From the NCBI GenBank assembly GCA_001464935.1, contig LNEL01000043.1, positions 56,354 to 120,353 on the forward strand: a stretch of DNA of 64,000 nt, read 5' to 3'. Positions within the stretch are counted from its first letter, which is position 1; each line of letters starts with the position of its first letter. Positions 36,531 through 48,765 of this stretch are shown here, piece after piece. This DNA comes from Gammaproteobacteria bacterium Ga0077536 (GTDB lineage: Bacteria; Pseudomonadota; Gammaproteobacteria; Ga0077536). The notes under the pieces are model-generated. The model made no database searches, had not been told where the DNA came from, and worked only from the letters and a program-made list of their open reading frames with translations. The position numbers were made by a program, and so were the translations under genes.

Positions 36531-37490
36531 ATGACCTGGCGGCCGACGGCCAGCCGGTCGACGCTCGCGCGGCGCGGCGACATTCTCGCGACGATCCGCG
36601 CCCATTTCGCCGCCGCCGGCGTGCTCGAAGTCGACACGCCGCTGCTCGGTGCGGCCGGCGCGGGCGATCCCGCGATCGCCTCCTGCGCCGTCGACGTCGG
36701 TGGCCGTGTGCGCTACCTGCAGACCTCGCCCGAGTCGGCGATGAAGCGCCTGCTCGCCGCCGGCAGCGGCGACATCTACCAGCTCGGCAAGGCCTTCCGG
36801 CGCGAGGAGTCGAGCCCCATCCATCGCTGTGAGTTCACGCTGCTCGAATGGTACCGGCTGGGCTTCGATCATCATGCGCTGATGGACGATGTCGCGACGC
36901 TGGTGGCGCGCGTGCTGCCCGAGGTGCGGCTCGCGCGCGAGCCCTTGTCGGCGCTCTGTGCCCGGGCGGGCGCCCCCGACCCTCATCGCGCGACGACCGG
37001 CGAACTCGCGGCCTGGGCCAGGGCCCTCGGCCTGCAGATGACGCCACAGGACGCCGCCGATCGCAGCCTGTTGCTCGATCTGCTGCTCAGCGAGGTCGTG
37101 CGCCGGGCCTGGCCGACGGGCGGCGGGGGATTCGTCTATGATTTTCCGGTCGAGCAGGCGGCTTACGCGCGCATCCGGCCCGGTGTGCCGGCACTGGCGT
37201 CGCGCTTCGAACTCGTGATCGACGGTATCGAACTCGCGAACGGCTGGCATGAACTCGCGGATGTCGATGAACAGCAGGCCCGGTATCGCGAAGAGGAACG
37301 GGCCCGACAGGCGCGCGGCCTGCCGTCGATGCCGCCCGATCCGGCGCTGCTCGCTGCACTGGCCGCAGGCCTGCCGGACTGCGCGGGCGTCGCGATCGGT
37401 GTCGATCGCCTCGTGATGCTCGCCTGCGCGGCGCACGATCTGGACGACGTGCTCGCGTTCGGACGCGATCAGGCTTCAGAAACTACTTGA
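36531..37490 (+). CDS. epmA: EF-P (R)-beta-lysine ligase EpmA (GenX/PoxA)
   Basis: 319 residues, the normal EpmA length without an anticodon domain. Class II synthetase motif 2 is YQLGKAFRREESSPIHRCEFTLLEW, motif 3 is GVAIGVDRLVMLA followed by DLDDVLAFGRD, and LQTSPESAMKRLLAAG is the lysyl-binding region. It activates beta-lysine and transfers it to Lys34 of EF-P. It follows efp closely on the same strand. After it, base composition drops sharply into an AT-rich gap. Confidence 0.95.
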   Translation: MTWRPTASRSTLARRGDILATIRAHFAAAGVLEVDTPLLGAAGAGDPAIASCAVDVGGRVRYLQTSPESAMKRLLAAGSGDIYQLGKAFRREESSPIHRCEFTLLEWYRLGFDHHALMDDVATLVARVLPEVRLAREPLSALCARAGAPDPHRATTGELAAWARALGLQMTPQDAADRSLLLDLLLSEVVRRAWPTGGGGFVYDFPVEQAAYARIRPGVPALASRFELVIDGIELANGWHELADVDEQQARYREEERARQARGLPSMPPDPALLAALAAGLPDCAGVAIGVDRLVMLACAAHDLDDVLAFGRDQASETT

Positions 37491-37502
37491 GCAACCGCGT
37501 GG

Positions 37503-37530
37503 TTGTTTAGAAAAATCATTTATTTATAAT
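37503..37530 (+). promoter_or_regulatory. Sigma70-like promoter in AT-rich gap
   Basis: A perfect TATAAT lies at 37525-37530, with TTGTTT at 37503-37508 as a partial -35 and a 16-base spacer. The 50-base stretch is conspicuously AT-rich for this window. It would drive the small unknown gene at 37589, and possibly the helicase after it. Confidence 0.6.
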
Positions 37531-37588
37531 CACTGCTTAAACTTGGCCTCAATCAATTGCAAGGTCGCAGCCAGCGGATGACTGCCCG

Positions 37589-38074
37589 ATGACCGTCTAC
37601 TCCGTCGACAAACTGATGGCTGAAGCGCGACGCCTGGCCGCCGAGTATCGGCGCACCACCGGCAAGACGCTGCCCATCAGCGGCGAGATCGCGGTCAACG
37701 ATGCCGTGCGCCTGCTCGGCCTGCGGGCCGCTGACGAACCCGGCCTGGGCTACGACGCGCTTCGCGGTGAAGGCGAAGCCGCCCAGCGCTTGCAGATCAA
37801 GGCCCGTGTGGTCTTCGACGAGATCAAGAGCGCGCATCGCATCGGCGAACTGAAACTGGACCGCCCCTGGGATGCCGTGCTGCTCGTGCTGCTCGACCAG
37901 GACTATGAACCCTTCGCCATCTACGAAGCGACGCGCGCCGGGATCGAAGCCGCACTCGACGACGCGCGCCCGAACAAGCGCGGCACGCTGACGGTGCCGC
38001 GTTTCCAGCGCATCGGACAGGTCGTCTGGTCGCGGGAAGACCCTGCGCTCGCCAGCGGCGCTGCCGGCGCCTGA
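37589..38074 (+). CDS. Unknown protein with PD-(D/E)XK-like pattern (DUF6998-like)
   Basis: 161 residues, not confidently recognised. ISGEIAVNDAVRLLGL, then GLGYDAL, then AAQRLQIKARVVFDE give the order E...(x)YD...QIK. This resembles the PD-(D/E)XK nuclease core with QxK in place of ExK. The next segment, AVLLVLLDQDYEPFAIYEAT, suits the following strand and helix. I associate the layout with DUF6998, from memory only. It has its own strong -10 in an AT-rich gap and ends seven bases before a DNA helicase gene, hinting at a DNA-related role. Confidence 0.55.
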   Translation: MTVYSVDKLMAEARRLAAEYRRTTGKTLPISGEIAVNDAVRLLGLRAADEPGLGYDALRGEGEAAQRLQIKARVVFDEIKSAHRIGELKLDRPWDAVLLVLLDQDYEPFAIYEATRAGIEAALDDARPNKRGTLTVPRFQRIGQVVWSREDPALASGAAGA

Positions 38075-38081
38075 CTTCCGC

Positions 38082-40010
38082 TTGCCAGCCGATCTGACGC
38101 CCGCCGCTGCGCTAGCGGCCGACGGCCCCATCGCGGCGGCGGTCGAACGCTTCCAGGTCCGCACGGCGCAGGTCGAGATGGCGACGCTGGTCGCCGACGC
38201 CATCGAACAGCGCGGCACCCTCGTCTGCGAGGCGGGCACCGGCACCGGCAAGACCTTCGCCTACCTCGTGCCGGCACTGCTGTCGGGCCGTCGCACCATT
38301 GTCTCGACCGCCACGCGCACCCTGCAGGACCAGCTGTTCCACGTCGACCTGCCGCGGATCCGTCGCGCCCTGGGCCTGGAGACGAAAGTCGCACTGCTGA
38401 AGGGGCGGGCGAACTACCTGTGCCTGCATCGTGCCGAGCGCGCCGAGGGCGATCCGCTCGTCGGTCCCCGCGAACAGCGCGAGCTCCGTCGCATCAACGA
38501 ATGGGGTCGGGAGACGCTGGACGGCGACATCGGTGCGCTGGCCGACGTGCCCGAGGAGTCGCCGATCTGGCCTTTCGTCACGTCGACCGTCGACAACTGC
38601 CTCGGCCAGCGCTGCCCGCGCTTCGACGATTGCTTCGTCAAGGAAGCGCGTCGCCGCGCTGCCGCCGCCGATCTGGTGGTCGTCAACCATCATCTGCTGT
38701 TCGCCGACATGGCGCTGCGCGGTGAGGGCTTCGGAGAAATCCTGCCCACCGCGCAGTGCGTGATCATCGACGAAGCGCACCAGCTGCCGGAACTCGCGGC
38801 GATGTCGTTCGGGCAGGCGGTGTCCGCGCGGCAGCTGCGCGAGCTGGCGCGCGACGCAGGCGTTGCGGCGCTGGCCGAAGCGGCCGACATGCCGAGCTTG
38901 CGCGAGGCGGCCCGCGTGCTCGAAGAGACCGTCACGCGCACGGTGCAGGCGCTGAACCTGGGGCCGGGGCGCCAGTCGGGTGCGATCCTCGACAGCCAGC
39001 CGGCGCTGCGCGAGGCGCTCGAGACCGCCCGTGCGGCGCTGGGCGTGCTGGCCGGCAATCTCGAGGCTGCCGCCGAGCGTGGCCCCGAACTCGAAGCCTG
39101 CGAACGCCGCGCCAGCGAGCTGACGGCCCGCTTCGCCGATTGCGTCGACGCGGGCAGCGAGGAATGGGTCAGCTGGTTCGAAACCAGTGCGCGCGGCTTC
39201 GTGCTGCATGCAACGCCGCTGTCGATCGCAGATCGCTTCCAGACCCACCTGGCGAATTACCCGGCGGCGTGGGTGTACTGCTCGGGTACGCTCGCCATCA
39301 ACGGTGAGCTGACGCACTTCAAGCGCGAACTCGGCATCGTCGAGGCGCGCGAGGCCGTGTGGGTGAGCCCGTTCGACTACGGCCGGCAGACCCTGATGTA
39401 CCTGCCGAAGTTCGACTGTGCCCCCGGCGACGCACGCTACCTGCCGACCCTCGTCGATGCCGCCGAGGCCTTGATCGAGTGCAGTCGTGGCCGCGCATTC
39501 TTTCTGTTCACCAGCTATCGCGCGCTCGAGTACTGCGCCGCGCAATTGCGCACGCGCCTGCGCTACCCGGTGCTGGTTCAGGGCGAGGCGCCGCGCGCCA
39601 TGTTGCTCGAGGAGTTCAAGCGGCTCGGCAACGCCGTGCTGTTCGGCACCTCGACGTTCTGGGAGGGCGTGGACGTGCGCGGCGAGGCGCTGTCGCTGGT
39701 GATCATCGACAAGCTGCCGTTCGCGCCGCCAGACGATCCAGTGGCGCGGGCGCGTTCGGATCGCCTCGCGGCCGAAGGCCGCAATGCCTTCCAGGAACTG
39801 CAACTACCAGCGGCGGTGATCGCGCTGAAACAGGGCGCCGGGCGACTCATCCGCGACGAGACCGACCGCGGCGTGCTCGTCCTGTGCGACCCGCGACTGC
39901 GTTCACGGTCTTACGGCCGCACCTTTCTGCGCTCGCTGCCACCGATGCCGCAGGCCGCGGACATCAACGCGGTGCGCGAATTCTTCGCCGCCGACGTGCC
40001 CGCCCGCTGA
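38082..40010 (+). CDS. DinG/YoaA-family ATP-dependent Fe-S DNA helicase
   Basis: 642 residues. An unusual TTG at 38082 is used because no upstream ATG or GTG fits and the conserved core begins soon after. Walker A is EAGTGTGKTFAYL near 52; the Fe-S cysteines are in YLCLHR near 114 and CLGQRCPRFDDC near 172-180; DEAH (IIDEAHQLPE) is near 229. Helicase motifs V-VI appear in FGTSTFWEGVDVRGEALS and LKQGAGRLIRDETDRG. YoaA/DinG unwinds 5'-3' in repair and R-loop removal. It follows the PD-(D/E)XK-like gene by seven bases. Confidence 0.93.
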   Translation: MPADLTPAAALAADGPIAAAVERFQVRTAQVEMATLVADAIEQRGTLVCEAGTGTGKTFAYLVPALLSGRRTIVSTATRTLQDQLFHVDLPRIRRALGLETKVALLKGRANYLCLHRAERAEGDPLVGPREQRELRRINEWGRETLDGDIGALADVPEESPIWPFVTSTVDNCLGQRCPRFDDCFVKEARRRAAAADLVVVNHHLLFADMALRGEGFGEILPTAQCVIIDEAHQLPELAAMSFGQAVSARQLRELARDAGVAALAEAADMPSLREAARVLEETVTRTVQALNLGPGRQSGAILDSQPALREALETARAALGVLAGNLEAAAERGPELEACERRASELTARFADCVDAGSEEWVSWFETSARGFVLHATPLSIADRFQTHLANYPAAWVYCSGTLAINGELTHFKRELGIVEAREAVWVSPFDYGRQTLMYLPKFDCAPGDARYLPTLVDAAEALIECSRGRAFFLFTSYRALEYCAAQLRTRLRYPVLVQGEAPRAMLLEEFKRLGNAVLFGTSTFWEGVDVRGEALSLVIIDKLPFAPPDDPVARARSDRLAAEGRNAFQELQLPAAVIALKQGAGRLIRDETDRGVLVLCDPRLRSRSYGRTFLRSLPPMPQAADINAVREFFAADVPAR

Positions 40011-40094
40011 GGCTGGCAGGCCGCGGCTCATCCGGTAAGATTGGCCCCCGCGTCGTCGACGCGCACCGGCATCATCATCCAAATGAGGGGAGCT

Positions 40095-40976
40095 ATGAAA
40101 ACGAAAAAAGTGGGCGACATCTCGATCGACGTCGCCGTGGAAATGGGCATCGACGACGGCTTCCCGGCCAATATGCTCGTGCCGTCCTTTGACATGGCAG
40201 TGCTCGAAGCGCACCGCGACATCTGCGTCCCGTTCTGCTTCAACCCGGCCACCGGCGGGCTCAAGCTCAGCATCCATACCTGGGTCGTGCGGGTCGGCAA
40301 GGAAGTGATCCTGATCGACACGTGCAACGGCAATGACAAGGAACGCCCGGCCTTCGAACTCGCGCACAAGCTGAACCTGCCCTACCTCGAGAAGCTCGCC
40401 GCCGTCGGCGTGAAGCCGGAAGACGTGACGATGGTGATGTGCACGCACCTGCACGTCGATCACTGCGGCTGGAACACGCAGCTGAAGAATGGCAAATGGG
40501 TGCCGACCTTCCCGAACGCGCGCTACATCTTCTCCAAGGCCGAATACGAGCAGTGGAATCCGAAGAGCGCGAGCTACCTGCCGTCCGACATCAACATGAA
40601 CGTGTTCGAGGACAGCGTGCTGCCGGTCGTCGAAGCGGGACTCGTCGATTTCGTCGAAGGCGATCGCGATCTGAACGAGACGATGCGCGTCGAGCAGGCG
40701 CCCGGCCATACGTTTGGCAGCATCGTGCTGAAGATGCAATCGAAGGGTCAGCACGCAATGTTCGCCGGTGACACGATGCACAACGCGGTGCAGATCCTGC
40801 GTCCCGAGTGGAGCAGCGGTTTCTGCAACGATCCGGTGATGTCGGCCCAGACGCGGCGTCGCCTGCTCGAGTTCTGCGCGGAGAAGAACGCGCTGCTGAT
40901 GCCGGCCCACTTCCCGCCGCCGCACGCGGTGCGCGTGAAGCCGCACGGCGAGCACTTCGTGTTCAGCCCGGAATGA
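40095..40976 (+). CDS. MBL-fold metallohydrolase
   Basis: 293 residues. The zinc motif is CTHLHVDHCGWNTQ (HxHxDH). The later ligands are the histidine in APGHTFGSIVLK, the aspartate in MFAGDTMHNAVQ, and the histidine in LMPAHFPPPH. The lactonase/AHL-type MBL layout (VLIDTCNGND, PEDVTMVMCTHLH) fits broadly. GAGGGGAG precedes the ATG at 40095; upstream open sequence is not conserved. The dUTPase gene begins 12 bases later. The substrate is unknown. Confidence 0.9.
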   Translation: MKTKKVGDISIDVAVEMGIDDGFPANMLVPSFDMAVLEAHRDICVPFCFNPATGGLKLSIHTWVVRVGKEVILIDTCNGNDKERPAFELAHKLNLPYLEKLAAVGVKPEDVTMVMCTHLHVDHCGWNTQLKNGKWVPTFPNARYIFSKAEYEQWNPKSASYLPSDINMNVFEDSVLPVVEAGLVDFVEGDRDLNETMRVEQAPGHTFGSIVLKMQSKGQHAMFAGDTMHNAVQILRPEWSSGFCNDPVMSAQTRRRLLEFCAEKNALLMPAHFPPPHAVRVKPHGEHFVFSPE

Positions 40977-40988
40977 GGACGGCCTGAC

Positions 40989-42574
<1,586 letters not shown>

Positions 42575-42714
42575 TCAGCGGACGGGTGGCGGTCGATAGC
42601 TCGGGATCGAGGCTCTATACTGCGGCCGCGAGTCTAAGGCGCCGGGTCCGAAAACGGAACTCGCGCCGGCCCTGTCATCCCCGCAACCCCCTTCACCACG
42701 AGCGAGCCGCCACG

Positions 42715-43710
42715 ATGCCCATCCCCGAATTGATGAACGCAGTCGAAATCACCGCGCCCGGCGGCCCCGAGGTGCTGAAGCCCGTGCAGGTGGCCGTGCC
42801 GGTGCCGGCGGCCGGCGAGGTGCTGGTGAAAGTGGCCGCGGCCGGGGTGAACCGCCCCGACTGCCTGCAGCGCGCGGGCCTCTACCCGTTGCCGCCGGAC
42901 GCGAGCCCGCTGCCGGGCCTCGAGATCGCCGGCGAAGTGGTGGCCGTCGGCGCCGAGGCCGGGCGCTGGCGCATCGGTGACCGCGTCGTCGCGCTGACGC
43001 ACGGCGGCGCCTATGCCGAGTACTGCCGGGCCCATGCGTCGCACTGCCTGCCGTGGCCGTCGAACCTGTCGGCCGAGGAGGCCGCGAGCCTGCCCGAGAC
43101 CTGCTTCACCGTGCAGCACAATCTGTTCGGGCGCGCCCGGCTCGCCGGCGGGGAAACCTGCCTCATACACGGCGGCAGCAGCGGCATCGGCGCCACGGCC
43201 ATCCAGCTGGCGAAGGCCGCTGGCGCGCGTGTGCTGACGACGGTCGGCAATGCGGACAAGGAGCGCTTCTGCAGCGAACTCGGCGCGGACGTGGTGATCA
43301 ACTACAAGACGGCCGACTGGCTCGAGGCCGTGCTGGCGGCGACCGGCAAGCGCGGCGTCGACGTCGTGCTCGACATGGTGGCGGGCCCGTATGTCGAGAA
43401 GAACCTGAAGGCGCTGGCGCCGGACGGTCGCTACGCGATGATCGCGTTTCTGCTCGGCGCGAAGGCCGAGGTCAATTTCGGCCACGTGCTGGGCAAGCGG
43501 CTGACCCTGACGGGCTCGACGCTGCGGCCGCAGTCGGTCGCGCAGAAAGCGGCGATTGCCCGCGACGTCGAGGCGCTGGTGTGGCCGCTGGTGACGGCCG
43601 GCCGCTATCGCCCGTCGCTGTTCCGGGTGTTCCCGCTGCAGGAAGCGGCGGCAGCCCACACCTTGATGGAGTCCAGCCAGCACATGGGCAAGATCGTGCT
43701 GGCGGTCTGA
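42715..43710 (+). CDS. NAD(P)H quinone oxidoreductase, PIG3 family
   Basis: 331 residues of the zinc-independent MDR superfamily: [40 protein letters not shown], and the nucleotide motif [33 protein letters not shown] is typical of the PIG3/TIGR02824 family, which reduces quinones with NADPH and may limit oxidative stress. The ATG at 42715 (MPIPELM) is used; ATG at 42733 is an alternative. It is upstream of metK on the same strand. Confidence 0.9.
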   Translation: MPIPELMNAVEITAPGGPEVLKPVQVAVPVPAAGEVLVKVAAAGVNRPDCLQRAGLYPLPPDASPLPGLEIAGEVVAVGAEAGRWRIGDRVVALTHGGAYAEYCRAHASHCLPWPSNLSAEEAASLPETCFTVQHNLFGRARLAGGETCLIHGGSSGIGATAIQLAKAAGARVLTTVGNADKERFCSELGADVVINYKTADWLEAVLAATGKRGVDVVLDMVAGPYVEKNLKALAPDGRYAMIAFLLGAKAEVNFGHVLGKRLTLTGSTLRPQSVAQKAAIARDVEALVWPLVTAGRYRPSLFRVFPLQEAAAAHTLMESSQHMGKIVLAV

Positions 43711-43835
43711 GCCCCGGCCGCCGGCGCTCGGGACTCAGGTCCGTCCGGGCGCACGGCAGGTCGAAATCCGGCATAATTGCGCCCCCGGTCCAGTCCCGCG
43801 AGGGCCTGACCCTATCAACCAGGAGGAGTCGCGGC

Positions 43836-45026
43836 GTGCGATCTGCATATCTGTTCACGAGTGAATCGGTTTCCGAAGGCCATCCGGACAAAGTCTGCGA
43901 CCGCATTTCGGATGAAGTGGTCGACTGTTTCTTCCGTGAGGCCGAGGCCACCGGACTCGACACGTCGAAAGTGCGCGTCGCCTGCGAAACGCTGGCCACG
44001 ACGAACCGCGTCGTGATCGCGGGCGAGACCCGCGGCCCGTCGACCGTGACGGCCGATCTCGTGGCGCACCTGGCACGGCTGGCGATCAAGGACATCGGTT
44101 ACGAACAGGATGGCTTCCACTGGGAGCATGCGCGCATCGAAGTGCTGCTGCATGGCCAGTCCGCCGACATCGCGCAGGGCGTGGATGCCGGCAGCGACAA
44201 GGACGAGGGCGCCGGCGACCAGGGCATCATGTTCGGTTACGCCTGCACGGAAACAGCGGACCTGATGCCGGCCCCGCTGTATTACTCGCACAAAATTCTT
44301 CATCTGATGGCGACGGCGCGCAAGAGCGGCCAGGCCAAGGTGCTGGGCCCGGATGCGAAGAGCCAGGTCACGGTGCGCTATGAAAATGGCAAGCCGGTCG
44401 AGGCCACCCAGATCGTCGTCTCCACGCAGCACCTCGACGAGAAAATGACGTCCGGCGACGTGCGTGCGGTGATCGAGCCCTACGCGCGCGAAGCGCTGCC
44501 GGACGGCTGGATCACGCCGAAGACGGTCTGGCACGTCAATCCGACGGGCGCTTTCGTCATTGGTGGCCCGGACGGTGACTGCGGACTCACCGGCCGCAAG
44601 ATCATCGTCGACACCTATGGTGGTGCGGCCCCGCACGGCGGCGGCGCGTTCTCCGGCAAGGATCCGTCGAAGGTCGACCGCTCCGCGGCCTACGCGTCGC
44701 GCTACCTGGCGAAGAACGTCGTCGCGGCCGGCCTCGCCAGCCGTTGCACGATCCAGCTGTCGTACGCGATTGGCGTGGCGAAGCCGCTGTCGCTGTACGT
44801 GGACCTGCACGGCACGGGCAACGTCGACGAAGCGAAACTCGAGAAGGTCCTGCTCGAAGTGATGGACCTGACCCCGCGCGGTATCCGCACCCACCTGAAG
44901 CTGAACCGGCCGATCTACGCGCGCACCGCCGCGTACGGCCACTTCGGTCGCCAGGCCGACGCCGACGGCGGCTTCTCCTGGGAGAAAACCGACCTCGCCG
45001 ACGCGCTGAAGCGGGCGGTGGCGTAA
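43836..45026 (+). CDS. metK: S-adenosylmethionine synthetase MetK
   Basis: 396 residues from GTG at 43836, with AGGAGGAG eight bases upstream. The start [18 protein letters not shown], the P-loop [15 protein letters not shown] and [17 protein letters not shown] are diagnostic. The extended insert and C terminus ([31 protein letters not shown]) match the roughly 395-residue alphaproteobacterial type more than the 384-residue E. coli type, by my recall. It makes SAM from methionine and ATP. ahcY follows 70 bases downstream, forming a methyl-cycle pair. No SAM riboswitch was recognised upstream. Confidence 0.96.
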   Translation: MRSAYLFTSESVSEGHPDKVCDRISDEVVDCFFREAEATGLDTSKVRVACETLATTNRVVIAGETRGPSTVTADLVAHLARLAIKDIGYEQDGFHWEHARIEVLLHGQSADIAQGVDAGSDKDEGAGDQGIMFGYACTETADLMPAPLYYSHKILHLMATARKSGQAKVLGPDAKSQVTVRYENGKPVEATQIVVSTQHLDEKMTSGDVRAVIEPYAREALPDGWITPKTVWHVNPTGAFVIGGPDGDCGLTGRKIIVDTYGGAAPHGGGAFSGKDPSKVDRSAAYASRYLAKNVVAAGLASRCTIQLSYAIGVAKPLSLYVDLHGTGNVDEAKLEKVLLEVMDLTPRGIRTHLKLNRPIYARTAAYGHFGRQADADGGFSWEKTDLADALKRAVA

Positions 45027-45096
45027 GCGATCCGATCGCGACACCGGCACGTAGCGAAGTCAGGCATTTGTAGCATCATTTGGAAGGGCAGGTTAC

Positions 45097-46557
45097 ATGA
45101 GCAGAGGAACACCAGGGATTACTGGCAACGGACGCAGCAAGCGGGCGACCAGCCCGAAGGCCAGCAGCCCGGATTACGTCGTCAAGGACATCGGCCTCGC
45201 CGCCTACGGGCGCACCGAGATCGAACTGGCAGAGCAGGAAATGCCGGGCCTGATGGCGATGCGTGAGGAATACGGCAAGAGCAAACCGCTGAAGGGCGCG
45301 CGCATCAGCGGCTCGCTGCACATGACGATTCAGACCGCCGTGTTGATCGAAACCCTGCAGCATCTCGGCGCGAAAGTCCGCTGGGCGAGCTGCAACATCT
45401 TCTCGACCCAGGACCACGCCGCGGCGGCCATCGCCAAAGAAGGCACGCCGGTGTTCGCCTACAAGGGCGAGACGCTCGAAGAGTACTGGGACTACACCGA
45501 CCGCATCCTCGACTGGGGCGACGGCCTCGGCCCGAACATGATTCTCGACGACGGTGGCGACGCGACCCTGTTCGTACATCTCGGGTACAAGTACGAACAG
45601 AACAAGGCGGCGATTCCGACCGGCAACAACCCGGAAGAAGTGGCGCTGTACAACCAGCTCCGCAAGTCGCTGAAGCGCGATCCCGATCGCTTCCGCCGCA
45701 TCGCTCCCGCCATCAAGGGCGTGACCGAGGAAACGACGACCGGCGTGCACCGCCTGTACCAGATGCACGAGCGCGGCGAACTGCTGTTCCCGGCGATGAA
45801 CGTCAACGACTCGGTGACGAAGTCGAAATTCGACAACCTCTACGGCTGCCGCCACTCGCTGGTCGACGCGATCAACCGGGCGACCGACGTGATGCTGTCG
45901 GGCAAGGTGGCGGTCGTGGCCGGTTACGGCGATGTCGGCAAGGGCTCCTGCCAGTCGCTGCGCGGCCAAGGCGCGCGCGTCATCGTCACCGAAATCGATC
46001 CGATCTGCGCGCTGCAGGCGGCGATGGAAGGCTACCAGGTCATGACGATGGACGACGCCTGCAAGATCGGCGACATCTTCGTCACGACGACCGGCTGCTG
46101 TGACGTCATCACCGAACGCCACATGAAGCAGATGAAGGATCTGGCGATCGTCTGCAACATCGGGCACTTCGACAGCGAAATCCAGGTCGAAAAGCTGCGC
46201 AAGTACAAGTGGCACGAAGTGAAGCCGCAGGTGCATCGCATCGAGTTCTCGAACCGGAAGAGCATCATCCTGCTGGCCGAAGGCCGCCTGGTGAATCTCG
46301 GCTGCGCGACGGGCCACCCGAGCTTCGTGATGTCGAACTCCTTCACCAACCAGACGATTGCCCAGATCGAGTTCTTCCTGAATGCGGAAAACTACCGCAC
46401 CGGCGTGTACACGCTGCCGAAGACGCTCGACGAAAAGGTGGCGCGTCTGCATCTGAAGAAGATCGGGGTCGAGCTCGAGAAGTTGACGAAGGACCAGGCG
46501 AAATACCTCGGGATTTCCGCCGACGGTCCGTACAAGCCGGTGCATTACCGCTACTGA
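45097..46557 (+). CDS. ahcY: Adenosylhomocysteinase AhcY
   Basis: 486 residues. The start includes a Ser/Arg-rich tail ([13 protein letters not shown]), then [24 protein letters not shown]-binding is [16 protein letters not shown], the substrate region is [15 protein letters not shown], and PYKPVHYRY is the typical C terminus. It hydrolyses SAH to homocysteine and adenosine, relieving methyltransferase inhibition. It sits directly after metK. The intergenic 70 bases did not reveal a SAH riboswitch. Confidence 0.96.
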   Translation: MSRGTPGITGNGRSKRATSPKASSPDYVVKDIGLAAYGRTEIELAEQEMPGLMAMREEYGKSKPLKGARISGSLHMTIQTAVLIETLQHLGAKVRWASCNIFSTQDHAAAAIAKEGTPVFAYKGETLEEYWDYTDRILDWGDGLGPNMILDDGGDATLFVHLGYKYEQNKAAIPTGNNPEEVALYNQLRKSLKRDPDRFRRIAPAIKGVTEETTTGVHRLYQMHERGELLFPAMNVNDSVTKSKFDNLYGCRHSLVDAINRATDVMLSGKVAVVAGYGDVGKGSCQSLRGQGARVIVTEIDPICALQAAMEGYQVMTMDDACKIGDIFVTTTGCCDVITERHMKQMKDLAIVCNIGHFDSEIQVEKLRKYKWHEVKPQVHRIEFSNRKSIILLAEGRLVNLGCATGHPSFVMSNSFTNQTIAQIEFFLNAENYRTGVYTLPKTLDEKVARLHLKKIGVELEKLTKDQAKYLGISADGPYKPVHYRY

Positions 46558-46576
46558 GCGGTGGTGGATTGCGGGG

Positions 46577-46601
46577 GCGGGGCCGTCAGCAGCGGCCCCG
46601 C
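46577..46601 (+). terminator. GC hairpin after ahcY
   Basis: GCGGGGCCG at 46577-46585 pairs with CGGCCCCGC at 46593-46601 around a seven-base loop, 20 bases after the ahcY stop. There is no U-run; it may attenuate read-through to the cytochrome b gene. Confidence 0.5.
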
Positions 46602-46633
46602 AGCCTGCCGGCCCAGGCCGAAAGGACGCCTCC

Positions 46634-47176
46634 ATGCTGAAGAACACACGCGATCGCTACGGCCTCGTCACGAAGCTGTTCCACTGGGCGATTGCGTTCT
46701 CCATCCTGGGCCTGATCTGGCTCGGCTGGTACATGGTCGATCTCACCTACTACGATCCCTGGTATCACAAGACGCTGAGCCTGCACCGGGTGCTCGGGCT
46801 CGGTGTGCTGGCCGCTGCGGTGTGCTTCCTGCTGTGGAACCGCGTGTCGCCGCCGCCGGCGCTGCCGCGGTCGATTCCACGGGCCCAGCAACTCGCCGCC
46901 GCCGGCGTGCATCACCTGCTGTTCCTGATGATGCTGCTGCTGCCGGTCACGGGCTATCTGATTTCGACATCAGCGGGGCAGGGCATCCCCGTCTATGGCT
47001 GGTTCGAGGTTCCGGCGCTGCTCGCCGTCAGCGAAGCGACGAGGGATCTCGTCATCGCTATCCACTATTATTGCGCCTACGGAACCGGTGTCCTGGCCGC
47101 GCTGCATGCCGCCGCGGCGTTCAAGCACCAGTTCATCGACCGCGACGGTGTTCTTGCGCGCATGATCTGGCGTTGA
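46634..47176 (+). CDS. Cytochrome b561 (CybB-like) inner-membrane cytochrome
   Basis: 180 residues with four helices and haem-ligand histidines in [44 protein letters not shown] and [15 protein letters not shown]. The [10 protein letters not shown] start and [14 protein letters not shown] loop match cytochrome b561 (CybB). It likely transfers electrons from quinol, for example to periplasmic superoxide or peroxide systems. AAAGGACG precedes the ATG. It lies between ahcY and cysS. Confidence 0.88.
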   Translation: MLKNTRDRYGLVTKLFHWAIAFSILGLIWLGWYMVDLTYYDPWYHKTLSLHRVLGLGVLAAAVCFLLWNRVSPPPALPRSIPRAQQLAAAGVHHLLFLMMLLLPVTGYLISTSAGQGIPVYGWFEVPALLAVSEATRDLVIAIHYYCAYGTGVLAALHAAAAFKHQFIDRDGVLARMIWR

Positions 47177-47231
47177 ACGCCGCGCGTCGCGTTGGCCGCG
47201 ACCGGCCGCAACCCATCCCCAGACGAACGCC

Positions 47232-48608
47232 ATGCCGCTGTATCTTCACAATTCGCTGACCCGCCGCAAGGAACTGTTCGTTCCCGGCGACCCCGAACGC
47301 GTCACCATGTATGCCTGCGGCCCGACGGTGTACAACCCGCCGCATATCGGCAATGCGCGTGCCGCCGTCGTCTACGACATGCTCTACCGCGTGCTGCGCA
47401 GGCACTACGCGAATGTCGTCTACGCCCGGAACATCACCGACGTCGACGACAAGATCAATCTCGCGGCCCGCGAGCAGGGCGTGCCGATCTCCGTGATCTC
47501 CGAGCGCTTTGCCGAGATTTATCACCGCGACATGGCGGCGCTCGGCGCGCTGGATCCGGTGATCGAACCCAAGGCCACCGAGCACATCCCGCGCATGATC
47601 GCGATGATGGAGAAGCTGATTGCGAGCGGGCATGCCTACGTCGCCGAGGGCCATGTGCTGTTCAATGTGCCGTCGTTCGACGCGTATGGACGCCTGGCGG
47701 GTCGTTCGCGCGACGAGATGATCGCCGGCGCGCGCGTGGACGTCGCGCCGTTCAAGCGCGACCCGGCCGACTTCGTGATGTGGAAGCCGTCACCGGGCGA
47801 TCTCCCGGGTTGGGACAGCCCATGGGGGCGTGGCCGGCCGGGCTGGCACATCGAGTGCTCGGCGATGATCGAACAGCATCTGGGGCAGACGATCGACATC
47901 CACGGCGGCGGCAACGATTTGAAATTTCCGCATCACGAGAACGAGATTGCACAGGGCACCTGCGCGCACGACGGTGCGCTGTACTGCCGCTACTGGGTGC
48001 ACAACGGCTTTGTCGAAATCGAGAACGAGAAGATGTCGAAGTCGCTCGGCAATGTGCTGCTCGTGCAGAACCTGCTCCAGCGTTTTCCGGGCGAGGCCAT
48101 CCGCCTGGCCCTGCTGAAAGGGCGCTATCGCGAGCCGATCAGCTGGAGTGAAGGCCTGATCGGTGACGCGAAATCGCAGCTCGACCGCCTGTACGGCGTG
48201 TTGCGCCGCATGCGCGACGTTGCGCCCGCCGGGCCGATCGTGCCCAGCGCCGACTTCGCGTCCGCGATGGACGACGACCTCAACAGTCCGCAGGCGCTCG
48301 CCGTGCTGATGGAACTCGTGACCCGCGCAAACGTCGCAACGGACGAAGCGGAACTCGGCCAGCTCAAGGCGGCGCTGCTCGGTGGTGGCTACGAACTCGG
48401 CATCCTGCAGCAGGATCCCGAAGCGTGGTTCTCCTACGCTTCGGGCGGCGCGATTGACGTCGCGCAGGTCGACGCACTGATCGCGGCACGCACCGCGGCG
48501 CGCGCCGCCAAGCAGTGGGCCGAGGCCGATCGACTGCGCGCGGAACTGACTGCGCTCGGCGTCCAGATCGAGGATGGCGCACAGGGCACGACGTGGCGCA
48601 CCCACTGA
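47232..48608 (+). CDS. cysS: Cysteinyl-tRNA synthetase CysS
   Basis: 458 residues. The HIGH motif is [16 protein letters not shown], with the zinc cysteine in YACGPT, followed by WHIECSAM and [15 protein letters not shown] (further zinc ligands). KMSKS is in [11 protein letters not shown], and the C terminus has the anticodon-region helices. It charges tRNA-Cys. It follows the cytochrome b gene by 55 bases; a sufE gene lies 157 bases downstream. Confidence 0.97.
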   Translation: MPLYLHNSLTRRKELFVPGDPERVTMYACGPTVYNPPHIGNARAAVVYDMLYRVLRRHYANVVYARNITDVDDKINLAAREQGVPISVISERFAEIYHRDMAALGALDPVIEPKATEHIPRMIAMMEKLIASGHAYVAEGHVLFNVPSFDAYGRLAGRSRDEMIAGARVDVAPFKRDPADFVMWKPSPGDLPGWDSPWGRGRPGWHIECSAMIEQHLGQTIDIHGGGNDLKFPHHENEIAQGTCAHDGALYCRYWVHNGFVEIENEKMSKSLGNVLLVQNLLQRFPGEAIRLALLKGRYREPISWSEGLIGDAKSQLDRLYGVLRRMRDVAPAGPIVPSADFASAMDDDLNSPQALAVLMELVTRANVATDEAELGQLKAALLGGGYELGILQQDPEAWFSYASGGAIDVAQVDALIAARTAARAAKQWAEADRLRAELTALGVQIEDGAQGTTWRTH

Positions 48609-48765
48609 TCCCCGCCGGCCTGGCGCAACGTTGCGATGCCGGTCGACAGCGGCTGGGGGCGCGCGCCGTGGTGAGCCCCCGACAGCTTGTGCGCCGCGAC
48701 TGGCTCGCGCCGTGCAGGCGGCGCCCGTGCCCGTTATTCATCTGCCTGCCCAAGGATCTCCGCGC

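Noticed and set aside
38112..39803. 563-codon open frame antisense to the DinG-like helicase
   Set aside because: It mirrors the helicase gene and has Arg/Gln/Ala-biased sequence with no recognisable motif.
37589..40010. A complete new defence system (PD-(D/E)XK-like protein plus helicase)
   Set aside because: YoaA/DinG is a housekeeping repair helicase, and there are no integrase, methylase or phage-linked genes nearby. I keep it only as a lead.
43711..43835. SAM-II or SAM/SAH riboswitch before metK
   Set aside because: I compared remembered consensus cores and found no match; the gap is mainly GC-rich with a CATAAT hexamer.
45027..45096. SAH riboswitch before ahcY
   Set aside because: The 70-base gap is too short and lacks the expected conserved core.
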